DNA from: Megaustenia siamemsis
Lineage: Eukaryota > Mollusca > Gastropoda > Stylommatophora > Ariophantidae
NCBI GenBank assembly: GCA_032433765.1
Contig: JAVIAB010000041.1
Coordinates: 76,861,835-76,925,834 of the forward strand
Length of the DNA stretch: 64,000 nucleotides
Reading direction: 5' to 3'
In this document: positions 46,905 through 56,880 of the stretch, piece after piece
Numbering within the stretch: position 1 is the stretch's first letter
How the letters are laid out: every line of letters starts with the position of its first letter
Translations under genes and position numbers: made by a program
Notes under the pieces: generated by a model
The model's input: only the letters and a program-made list of their open reading frames with translations
The model's database searches: none
What the model was told of the DNA's origin: nothing

Positions 46905-48935
46905 TTAGGGTTTTGAGTTCAACTTTTTGGTTATGAGACGAAGTTTTGGGGCTTGTTGTTATATTAGTTGTCTTTTGAAGTAACATTTTGGACTTTGAGT
47001 ATACCTTTTTGACCTTCCATGGCTAACTATTTTGAGTTTGGGTTGTCTTTTTGACAAACTTTTGAGTTTGGGTTGTCTTTTTGACAAAATTTTGGACTTT
47101 GAATATAACTATTTGGTCTTTCGTGTCTAACTATTTTGCCTTTGGGTTTAAATTTTGTAGGGTTTTGAGTTCAACTTTTTGGTTACGCGACGAAATTTTA
47201 GGGCTTGTTGTTATATTAGTTGTCTTTTGACGTAACATTTTGGACTTTGCATATACTTTTTTGACCTTTCGTGTCTAACTATTTTGAGTTTAGGTTGTCT
47301 TTTTGACAAACTTTTGGATTTTGCATATAACATTTACGACTTTTGTGTCGAACAATTACGACTTTGGGACTAAATTTTTAGGCTTTTGAGTTCAACTGTT
47401 TGGTTATGAGACGAAATTTTGGGTTTAAGTGTTACATTAGTTGTCTTTTGGAGTAACTTTTTAGACTTTGCATATAAATTGTTGGGCTTTGTGTCTAACT
47501 ATTTTGAGTTAAGGTTGTCTTTTTGACAAACTTTTGGACTTTGCATATAACATTTACGACTTTTGTGTCGAACTAGTATCACTTTGGGACTAAATTTTTA
47601 GGCTTTTGAGTTCAACTGTTTGGTTATGCGACGAAATTTTAGGGTTAAGTGTTACATTAGTTGCCTTTGGGAGTAACTTTTTGGACTTTGCATATGAATT
47701 GTTGGGCTTTGTGTCTAACTATTTTGAGTTTGGGTTGTCTTTTTGACAAACTTTTGGATTTTGCATATAACATTTACGACTTTTGTGTCGAACAATTACG
47801 ACTTTGGGCCTAAATTTTTAGGCTTTTGAGTTCAACTGTTTGGTTATGAGACGAAATTTTGGGGTTAAGTGTTACATTAGTTGTCTTTTGGAGTAACTTT
47901 TTAGACTTTGCATATAAATTGTTGGGCTTTGTGTCTAACTATTTTGAGTTAAGGTTGTCTTTTTGACAAACTTTTGGACTTTGCATATAACATTTACGAC
48001 TTTTGTGTCGAACTAGTATCACTTTGGGACTAAATTTTTAGGCTTTTGAGTTCAACTGTTTGGTTATGCGACGAAATTTTGGGGTTAAGTGTTACATTAG
48101 TTGTCTTTTGGAGTAACTTTTTAGACTTTGCATATAAATTGTTGGGCTTTGTGTCTAACTATTTTGAGTTAAGGTTGTCTTTTTGACAAACTTTTGGACT
48201 TTGCATATAACATTTACGACTTTTGTGTCGAACTAGTATCACTTTGGGACTAAATTTTTAGGCTTTTGAGTTCAACTGTTTGGTTATGAGACGAAATTTT
48301 GGGGTTAAGTGTTACATTAGTTGTCTTTTGGAGTAACTTTTTAGACTTTGCATATAAATTGTTGGGCTTTGTGTCTAACTATTTTGAGTTAAGGTTGTCT
48401 TTTTGACAAACTTTTGGACTTTGCATATAACATTTACGACTTTTGTGTCGAACTAGTATCACTTTGGGACTAAATTTTTAGGCTTTTGAGTTCAACTGTT
48501 TGGTTATGCGACGAAATTTTGGGGTTAAGTGTTACATTAGTTGTCTTTTGGAGTAACTTTTTAGACTTTGCATATAAATTGTTGGGCTTTGTGTCTAACT
48601 ATTTTGAGTTAAGGTTGTCTTTTTGACAAACTTTTGGACTTTGCATATAACATTTACGACTTTTGTGTCGAACTAGTATCACTTTGGGACTAAATTTTTA
48701 GGCTTTTGAGTTCAACTGTTTGGTTATGCGACGAAATTTTGGGGTTAAGTGTTACATTAGTTGTCTTTTGGAGTAACTTTTTAGACTTTGCATATAAATT
48801 GGTGGGCTTTGTGTCTAACTATTTTGAGTTTAGGTTATCTTTTTGACAAACTTTTGGACTTTGCATATAACATTTACGACTGTCGTGTCGAACTAGTATC
48901 ACTTTGGGACTAAATTGTTAGGGTTTTGCATCAAA
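46905..48935. repeat. 220-bp tandem repeat, right arm (8 units plus decayed copies)
   Basis: Reverse complement of the left-arm array. Unit anchors (AACTAGTATC or AACAATTACG) lie at 47351, 47571, 47791, 48011, 48231, 48451, 48671 and 48891. There is one full unit more than in the left arm, and the order of the two variants differs in the inner part. Confidence 0.93.
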
Positions 48936-49717
48936 ATTTGTGACTATGAGTATAAATATTAGGGTTTGGAACTAAGTTTTCTTACCTGAAATGATCATCT
49001 TTACTGTTGTCTGTCATTCAATCAAGTGATAAAGATATGGAATTCCAAAGTCTAAGAGCTGAAGTAATCACCTTTAATGATGTCTGTCGTTCGTTGAAGT
49101 GGGCAACATTGGTATTAAAGCCTTCAGCGGTCAAAATGAGGTCATAGAACTCCTCTGGAATTGGCTCAGGGGTCAAAATGAGTTCAAGTAATCCACCACC
49201 CCGCATTTTTCCCCCACTGCTGACCCGACAGCCACTACCTACGCTTGGGCTAACGCACTTCTCTGATTTGTTAATCCACCTGTCAGTCATTTCTTTGCTC
49301 CGCCTCCTATACTAATACTCTTCTCTGATTGGTTGATCCAGGTATCAGTCGATGTTGGCATATTCACTCGCTGATTGGCTAATTTATTCATTTCTTACCA
49401 GGTTATATTTAAACTAGACGGCGTTTTAAGTTTGGTTGATTCAAGGAAAGTTACTGTTCACTCTAGCGGAGTTTTGCACCGTAAGTTGGCTTGTTTTCTC
49501 TTAACGTATGTTAAGGCTTATCGATAACAGGTTATATTCGGTGTAGATGATTGAGACTATATTTTACGCTGTAAGTTTGAATGTTTTCTCTTAAAGTATG
49601 GTAAGACTTAACGATAACACGTTATTAAACTGTATTGATGTAAAGTAGTTAAGATAAGTAATGTTGAATTCCTTCGTTTTTTCATGTTTTCTTATTGGTT
49701 GATTAAAGTATGATATA

Positions 49718-50026
49718 CCAGACAACCGCCATACACCCCTCACGACACAGTAGACGACCTCCATACACCCATCACGATACACTAAACGACCTCCATACAC
49801 CCATCATGACACACTAGACGACCTCCATGCCCCCATCATGGCACACTAGACGACCCCTATACAACCCTCATGACACACTAAACGCCCTCTATACAACCAT
49901 CATGACACACTAAACGCCCTCCGTACACCCATCACGACATACTAGCCGACCCCTATACAACCCTCATAACACACTAGACGACCCCTATACAGCCATCATG
50001 ACACACTAGGCAACCTCCATACACCC
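49718..50026. repeat. 32-bp minisatellite, right arm
   Basis: Mirror of 40244-40525 with one additional 32-bp unit (near 49802-49833, containing CCTCCATGCCCCC). Confidence 0.9.
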
Positions 50027-50028
50027 AT

Positions 50029-50409
50029 CGCTGCGATGAACATACTAGCAAAACAGAATGTATAAACTGTAAGGGTGTTAAAGCGTACACCAAACGAACG
50101 CCCGGGCTTTTTAAACTAGAGTACGAAGGGACAGCTCTTGTTAGCTTATGTAGTAAGACGTACCATTGTAGTGGGGATTACGATAAAATCAGTTGTAAAG
50201 GGCTAAGCAAGCAACACAACAAATTAGATAAAGATATGTTTTTAGAGGTTCTCGCTACGCAAAAGGCTAAGGGTGGGAAAAATGTAGGATTCAAAGTCTT
50301 AAATAATTCCATATTTTCCTATAGTCAAACAAGAAATGCTCTTTCCTATTTCTATATAAAAAGAAAGGTAGCTGATGATAATGTCTCGACTACACCTCTA
50401 GATATTTAA
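50029..50409 (+). pseudogene. Polinton DNA polymerase B, C-terminal remnant (right arm)
   Basis: Plus frame ending at TAA 50407-50409, identical in sequence to the left-arm copy. It faces outward, toward the element terminus ~455 bp away. It is free of stops over its length despite lacking the catalytic two-thirds of the protein. An intact frame in both arms is better explained by arm-to-arm conversion and youth than by function. A selected role for the tail cannot be excluded. Confidence 0.85.
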
Positions 50410-50865
50410 CTCTTTACACTACCAGTTTAGACTACCCAGCAATCTCTAACAGTTTCACCCTAGCTAAGCAGACACCCAACTACATAGGTATAACTAAATG
50501 TTATCCTTGTACTATATATTTACTTCGTGTACTGAATATTTTTGTAATGTTATATAATATCAATGTATGTTATACACCTATTGAGATAATAAAAGAATAA
50601 AATATATCTTTGTCTTCTGTTTTATATTGATTGTTTTTCATTGATGTTGTATAATCTACTAACCTATCACTAACGATCAAGTACATAAAGAACTCCAAAG
50701 TCAGCATACACCAGACATAAACAGGTCACTTCCGGGGTCACTGGGACCAGCTGTCACGGTTAACTCCCCCTGCGCCTACAGTACATTAGGCGCGCCGCGC
50801 GCCTACTATATATCTTTGTTAATTTACGGGCCAAATAATAAACAGTTGGACCCTTGTATACTACT

Positions 50866-50871
50866 TTAGGA
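50866..50871. repeat. Right TSD TTAGGA of the palindrome
   Basis: Directly follows GTATACTACT. It pairs with 39399-39404. Confidence 0.85.
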
Positions 50872-51027
50872 TTTATTATTTATGCAATTTAATACAATTT
50901 TTTTTGGCTGGAACAGAAGAAATAATTTGTTTATAACCTGTTGTGGAGAAATTAAAAAAATAATTACAAGTCTCACCAATAAAAATAGACACAATGGTAA
51001 ATGTTAATATTCTACGCATTTTTTTAG

Positions 51028-51246
51028 GTCGTAATGTGGCACTCAAACAACCTACCAGTCAAACGAGCACTGCTTTTGAAGGTGTTTCTTCAAGAGCTGT
51101 AGATGGTAACACCAATGGTGACTTTTACGGCGGAGACTGTAGCCACACAGCCTTTATAAGGAATGCTGTACCTCGCCTAGATCTCGCGTTCACAAAAACG
51201 GTGACAATAGATAGAATAGTTCTCTACAACAGAATTGATACTAACA
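51028..51246 (+). CDS. Lectin-domain gene, exon 3 seen (FTP domain N-terminal half)
   Basis: Exon of 219 bp after a TTTTTTTAG acceptor and before a GTAAGT donor, phase 1 at both ends. It encodes RNVALKQPTSQTSTAFEGVS, SRAVDGNTNGDFYGGDCSHT, and PRLDLAFTKTVTIDRIVLYN. This is the start of a fucolectin-tachylectin-4-pentraxin-1 type F5/8C domain. The NVALKQP start, AVDGN calcium/ligand-loop region, CSHT and DLxxxxxIxxIxxYNR strand are all present. The Gly codon formed with exon 2 (G|GT) supports direct splicing. FTP domains bind fucose-type glycans; the fold's ligand residues lie partly in exon 4. Confidence 0.87.
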
Positions 51247-51860
51247 GTAAGTACTTTTACTATAAAGCGAGGAGCCAAGAAGTAGCGTTCTAATTGTCTG
51301 GTTTTGTCTCTCCACAGGAAGTTTCAGTGATTCAGTTAAGTCGCTTTTGTTCTCCTCTTAGAAATCTAACACGACCTAAAATCTAGGCCACACTCATCCT
51401 AGAGGAAACTGTGAATGGTGAAATATGAAGAAGTGGACACAGGAAACCAATGGTTTGAGGACATCAAATACTTTTCTTGTTTTTGGTCAGCAACGTCAGA
51501 AAAAAAATAAGGTTCCTTGACATCGATCAATGGCTATCTTCTGAATTGTGTCATATATATGTCGTCCACCGTCTCTACTGTCTTGTCACGTTATCTTTCG
51601 ATTTCTTCTACATCTCATTTACGATCACATGATCTAGACATATCTCACATCTCCGTATTATTACTGTGCGCATCTACCCGTGTGACACCTTATAAAAAGT
51701 TCTTTAAAGCTGATTTAATCTATTCAAAATATTCTACTCATTTTTCATAAGGCAAGTTGTGTGAAATGATGTTTTCTTTCCTTCTGTTGCTCTCCCTCAT
51801 TCACACCCATATAGAAGCACATAAGGTACACAACTATCAGGTATCCTTAGTTTGACATCT
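51247..51860. other. Intron 3, nothing recognised
   Basis: AT-rich intron sequence following exon 3. Small open frames have no recognisable content. Confidence 0.4.
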
Positions 51861-51861
51861 G

Positions 51862-52425
51862 TGTTGCTCTGGGTGGACCTCCAAACGTTGTTTAGATTGT
51901 GATAACATTAGTACAGACTGAATAGAGAAACACGTGAGCTGCCGGGGCTCGAAAGGGGAGTCAAGAATAATAGCATTTTCTAGGCATTTTCTTAAGAGGC
52001 GGGAAAGGAGGGTTGGGCATGGGACTAGCTATCCCAAATTGTAAAAAAAAAGGACACACAACCATGGACAATTCAAAGAAGACCAATGATTTCTTGGAGC
52101 AAACAGATAGAAACGGAGATTAAGATGATGGGGAAGACATGGATTGATCTTAAAAGAATGGCAAGAAACAGAACGACTTGGAAAGTGTTTGTTGCTGACC
52201 TATGCTCCACTGGGAGCTAAAAAGGTAGAAAAAAAGAAGAGGAAGAGAGGAAGAAAATGTTGGAGGATAATCATGAAATGATGAACTAAATGGAAGAATG
52301 GAGAAAAATATTAAACAAAGAATCGTATGACTCCCAAATGTCTTATGGGATCAGTCAAGCTTGCAGTTGGTTTAGTAGGTCTCGTTGCATGTTCCTTCTC
52401 TGTTAGAAGAATAGCTACTGCCACA
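51862..52425 (+). mobile_element. 3' end of an unnamed LINE
   Basis: At about 52120-52220 the frame reads MGKTWIDLKRMARNRTTWKV, FVADLCSTGS stop, the usual end of an RT ORF (W...L..A..R..W...). The 5' flank 51862-51930 and the 3' UTR-like 52262-52400 are shared with the nested 230-bp repeat at 37775-38012. Confidence 0.6.
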
Positions 52426-52839
52426 GTATTGTGGGTATGGTACATTATTTAAGGCAAATATTAATGACTTAAGGTAAAACTTATCTTTCCATGTCTTTCT
52501 CTATCTTGTCTTGTATTTAATGGACTTTTTATTTCCGTGGTTAATGTGCGATTTGTGATTATTAATGATCTGATCAGAAGGCAAGTGCATTCCTCAATTT
52601 CAGTTTCTACTCGTTTTGTATAATGGAATAGTTTTAACAACTAATGGATACAGATTGTTTATAACATATCAAACTTGTATATTTCAGATAATATTTCTAT
52701 TTGATATTCTGTCTTTTCATTGATTGTTTTATTTTCATTCTCAAATTCAAACATTGCCATTCTACAAACAGAATGGTGCATTTGCCAAAATGTATAATAT
52801 ACTTATGTCTGTTTTTTTCTTTCATCCTTCTTCTTTATT

Positions 52840-54000
52840 CCTGTCATTGATAGAAAGAGATATAGAGGTAAATCAACTTATGTATATGTGCTTTATAGAA
52901 TACACAAAAGTATTTGACAAAGAAAGCATGAGGAAATAATCAATATGCTCGAGAATTTAAACATTGTTAGCAAGCATGATGAATCATAAACAAACATGTG
53001 CAAGAAGCACCAGCTATAGGAATTAGCAATCAAACAGGACAATTCCAATATATAAAACAAGAAGTCAGACAAGGCTGTGTTTAGCGCCGGACTTGTTTTC
53101 ACTTTACAGCGAAAATGTTATGAGACCAATAGTAGATAGTGAAACTATTATGAGAAAAATAGTAGGTTTAAAAGAAGTATAAATGAAGAAAGTCAACTGT
53201 CACAACATGAACAATTTGCGATATGCGAATGACACAGTCTTAATAGCAAAGACAGAGAATGAACTACAATAAAAAGAAAGCAGCAAGAAAGGTCTCAGTC
53301 ATTAATAATAAGAAAATAGAAGTAATGGTCATATCGAAAAAAAAACAATCATCACCATCATGCAGCATACAAATAAACAGGACAAATCTGAAACAAGTGC
53401 AACGAGTCAAATACTTGGACACGATAATAACATCAGATATAAGATACACAAATAAAAATCTGAAATAAAAAAAAGCAGAATAACTCAGGCCAAAATAGCA
53501 TATCAGAAAATGAAAAAAATATCTTATGCAACCGAACTATGTCAATAGGAGTGAGACATTAAGTTTATCCGTGCTATATATATAACCAATTCTGACCTAT
53601 GGAAGGGAATCATGGACAGTAAACAAATAAATGAAAAGACGATTAGAGGCCACAGAGATGGGATTTCTCAGAAGAATGTTGAAAGTTCATTGGACAGAGA
53701 AAGAAACCAACGAGGAAATTCCCAACGAGGCAAAAACAGAAAGTGAGTTCCAAAAAAATATAAGAAAGAAGCAATCAAAATTGTTCGGTTACATCATGAG
53801 AAGAGGAAAATTCTAATACTTGATTATAACTGGCAAAACACAGGGAAAGAGAGATCGCTATGAAAAAGAGATAAAGTAGTATATAGCTTGGTGTCATGGC
53901 ATGGAAAACAGTCAACAACAGAATTGATAAGATGCACTGTAGATAGAAGATTGTAGAAGGACATGATCGACTACACCAACCAGTATGGCACATTGTTAGA
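52840..54000 (+). mobile_element. Decayed LINE-C reverse transcriptase
   Basis: Readable in shifting frames: MYMCFIEYTKVFDK (palm A, 52885), SQTRLCLAPDLFSLYSENVM (palm B, ~53075), LRYANDTVLIAKTENELQ (YADD degenerated to YAND, 53218), VKYLDTIITSD (thumb, 53408), RRLEATEMGFLRRMLKVHW (53635), and LFGYIMRRGKF (53780). It ends …CAGTATGGCAC. At least six stops or shifts are present. Its 3' 240 bp match 821-1078. It lies in intron 3 and ends 38 bp before exon 4. Confidence 0.78.
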
Positions 54001-54037
54001 TTATATTAATCTATAATTGTTTCGTTATTTTCTGCAG

Positions 54038-54259
54038 ATCAATTTCTCCATCGCCTTAAAGGTTTTATACTACGATGTTTTAATTCGACTAGTACATTGT
54101 TGGAATATACTGACCGTGCTTCAACGCCTAAGCAAATTTACGTAGTGGATCTCAATACAACTTTATCAAACGTATGGATGATTAGCATAGAAGTACCCAC
54201 GGGAGAACAAAATAACATATTTAAATTGCTAAATCTCTGTGAGCTGGAAGTATATGGAG
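54038..54259 (+). CDS. Lectin-domain gene, exon 4 seen (FTP domain C-terminal half)
   Basis: Exon of 222 bp between TTTTCTGCAG and GTATGC, phase 1 at both ends. It encodes HRLKGFILRCFNSTSTLLEY, QIYVVDLNTTLSNVWMISIE and ends LLNLCELEVYGG. The LCE(L/V)EVYG ending is the hallmark of FTP-type F5/8C domains. The frame from exon 3 joins without a stop. In this family EGF repeats normally follow, but no further exon was identified before the window ends. Confidence 0.87.
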
Positions 54260-54399
54260 GTATGCATTCTGCGTTTATACACAGTTTAATTGTGCTATAC
54301 TTTTTGACTTGATCTAAATCATGTATGGGTATATATTTTAATTGTGCTCTTACTTTGACTTGGATTAATTATTGCTGATCCGTTTGAGGATTATAACTA

Positions 54400-54830
54400 A
54401 TGTCTCCTGTAATAAAATACATGTCCACTTCAGATGTTCTGTATATGTGAAGAGTGTGACGTCAGCGGTTGAATGTGTTGAAAGATGCTGGTAGCATTGA
54501 TCTATTAGATAAACACAATGTAGTAAGAGAGATCAAGTATCGGGGAACAACATTCTCTGAAGATGGCAAATGGATGTTAATAAATTAACATGTGACGCAG
54601 TAAGATGAAAAAATATCGGGAGAGATAGTTCCCTTCCACAACACAAGAGAATGCCTATGCACACAAAGAAAACCTTATATAAAGCATATTTACCTCCACT
54701 ATAGTGCCAGTGCTATACAAAGTCATCCACAATTTAAAAAGGAAAGTCATTACCGAAAAGAGATTTTTGAGAAAGAGACAAAGTCTGGAACGACGTACAC
54801 GAGAAATATGTCGCATTCAACCTATTTTGA
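54400..54830 (+). mobile_element. Very decayed LINE RT C-terminal fragment
   Basis: A stretch reading VREIKYRGTTFSEDGKWMLI resembles the thumb (…YLGTTFSEDGK…) of LINE reverse transcriptases and continues with basic, broken code. Low information. Confidence 0.4.
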
Positions 54831-54869
54831 GCTGCCCTACACGATGTATACAAAATATTACATATGTAT

Positions 54870-55240
54870 TGTTGGGTGGGGGGAGTAGGGGAGGTTGTCT
54901 AGAGGCACGATGTCGGCCTCAGAACAGGAGGGACTCGGGTTCATAGCCCATCAGAATTGGGGAGTAAAGGAAATAAACAGGAGGTCTCGTGTGCATTAGC
55001 GCACGTTAAAGAATCATTGGCAGTTAAAATAAAAAAGAATAGACCACAAATATGGCCGCCAGCAGTCCAAATTGTCCACAGAAATGTACCCACATCGTGG
55101 ATTCTAGGCCGTGCTACGGAGTTCGTGAACGTGGGCCACGATTCCCTTCTCTTTTCTGGAGGGGGATATCGGAGCACCTATGGGATCGTCCGGTGTGATG
55201 ATGATCCTAACAACAAACAGACAAACCTCTGGATCTTCTG
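54870..55240 (+). mobile_element. tRNA-derived SINE-like repeat
   Basis: The head GGTTGTCTAGAGGCACGATG … CTCGGGTTCATAGCCC resembles a tRNA-derived pol III promoter with a degenerate B-box. The body contains TTAGCGCACGTTAAAGAATC and ATATGGCCGCCAGCAGTCCA, phrases I associate with invertebrate SINE bodies. It ends with GATGATGATCCTAACAACAA then ACAGACAAACC, a LINE-type tail. A 94-codon frame through it (54957-55241) is incidental. No TSD identified. Confidence 0.6.
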
Positions 55241-55494
55241 ATGTATCAGATTCTTGAACTCAAGGTCAGGCCTTTCTTTCTGATCATGATTTCTGAGAAC
55301 TTTCTTCAATGAAAAGTGATATTTAATTGTGGTACCTGTGCTTCTGAAGCAATAGCAATATACCCCGACCTACCTCGGGGTTCACCAATATCTTTAGTGT
55401 TGTTCAACTCCGGCACGGTCAGATTTACAAGCGAGCAAATCTTAGGACGGGGCAGGTAATCTCACGCTAATGATGTGTTGGTGTATCTCCAGGG

Positions 55495-55520
55495 CAGAGA
55501 CAGAGAGAGAGAGAGAGTAA
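55495..55520. repeat. (GA)n microsatellite
   Basis: Short GAGAGA run. Confidence 0.85.
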
Positions 55521-56340
55521 TGCGGGAGAGTTTCAAACTGAGCTTGATCGTACAAGTTTGTGTCTGGAGGCAGGAGCTCGTGTCAATCCGACAAAGGTAA
55601 CAGTGAAATGGTTCCCATTGAGAAATCGCATTGTCAACACATCTACGTCAAATGTGAGTCTGTATTCTGAGGTTGTGGAGAGAACTCATGGACTGGATAT
55701 CGACATACCTTGGACTGTGGTTTGTCAGGAGTCTTGCATTTACAGGGCATGTAGACCAGGTGATATCGAATGTCAGACAGTCTGCAAGCAATGAGTTGTC
55801 TGACAACAGCACAACGATTTAAGCAACGTTATCGTGTTCTCTTATATCAGAGGCTGGCCCAGTCGGTAGATGAGTATGCCCTGGCTAGCCTGACTCAGCA
55901 ATACGCCATTAGAACAACTAGGAAAATAAACAGAAAGATACAATGCAGCGGAGTATCTTCATGAGCTCAAGGATACTGAATATAGGCAATTGTCTTCCTT
56001 CACAGCTCTACCTCTAACATGAGTTCTTTCGCATCGCTACAAGTAGTTTGACTACAGGCGTTATGGCTGTTACTTATATATTGGCAGTGCTTGAGACATA
56101 GACATATACGCATGTGTGCTTGCTCACTGACTCAATGGGCATAAGTTCAGAAGTGTCGTAGCTGGATGGGCTCGAATACAGTGATTAGAGTAGCTGAGGA
56201 GGTCTAATCTGACAAAAGAGAACAAAGGTGCAGATAGATAAAGAATGTGCTGATACAGACTTGCCAGTTGGATTGATGTAGAGTGCAGAAGATAACAAAT
56301 ATACGAGTTTATATAACATATATAATATATCCATAACTAG
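55521..56340 (+). other. Unassigned; cysteine-bearing open frame at 55521-55794
   Basis: A frame running to TGA at 55792-55794 includes CLEAGARVNPTKVTVKWFPL and CQESCIYRACRPGDIECQTV. I do not recognise it. It has no clear start or splice signals and may be part of a transposon. The rest up to 56340 shows nothing I can name. Confidence 0.3.
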
Positions 56341-56353
56341 AGATGCCATTATA

Positions 56354-56466
56354 TAGAGATGTAAACTAAACTAAACTAAGCTAAACTAAACTAAACTAAA
56401 CTAAACTAAACTAAACTAAACTAAACTAAACTAAACTAAACTAAACTAAACTAAACTAAACTAAAT
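56354..56466. repeat. (CTAAA)n pentanucleotide repeat, left
   Basis: About 22 near-perfect CTAAA units. A second tract of the same unit and strand lies at 58704-58757. Confidence 0.95.
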
Positions 56467-56880
56467 ATGTAAACGCGTTTTACCCCTCCTGGTAAATTTA
56501 GCCTCTCGACACTTGTTTTGGTACACTCAGGATCAGGCTTCACGCCTTCTCGTGGACTGACTTCGCGTTGTGTTTCTGTACTCGACACTCCAGACTCGTT
56601 CATCGCAGGATCAGTCACCCTTCCGACACAGCAAGTAACAACACCAGGAATAATAAACAACAGTTTAATACATTAACAACGTGCACATACTGCCATGGCG
56701 TCCGCCACTAAGTCATGTATGATAACCAACTGTAAATAAGATCTTCTCTGGACAGACACACTTGTGCATCAATAAACGCTTCACAATGATATGATTCACA
56801 CCCCATGTTCACACCTCACAGCTAACTGCTGTTGATGAATTCTACAAAGACACCTGGCACACAGCCCACAGTGCATATGA
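56467..56880. other. Unassigned between CTAAA tract and 69-bp satellite
   Basis: No known domain. A minus frame at 56660-56451 is open but not recognised. Confidence 0.3.

Larger units (their letters stand above)
39405..50865. mobile_element. Palindromic Polinton-derived element (11.46 kb)
   Basis: Two arms (39405-44964 and 45189-50865) are reverse complements with very few substitutions, separated by a 224-bp core. Termini are AGTAGTATAC…GTATACTACT and TTAGGA flanks both ends (39399-39404, 50866-50871), a 6-bp TSD. Polinton/Maverick elements have 6-bp TSDs, terminal inverted repeats beginning 5'-AG, and a protein-primed DNA polymerase B. The outer part of each arm encodes the C-terminus of such a polymerase reading outward. 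No integrase, ATPase, protease or capsid gene is present. Most of each arm is tandem repeats (32, 220, 136 bp). I infer a non-autonomous, foldback Polinton derivative mobilised as a unit. It sits in intron 2 of the lectin gene. Confidence 0.85.

Noticed and set aside
39405..50865. Assembly-made mirror of one haplotype
   Set aside because: Arms differ by whole repeat units and scattered substitutions, and the ends carry a TSD in direct orientation. Still worth a read-level check.
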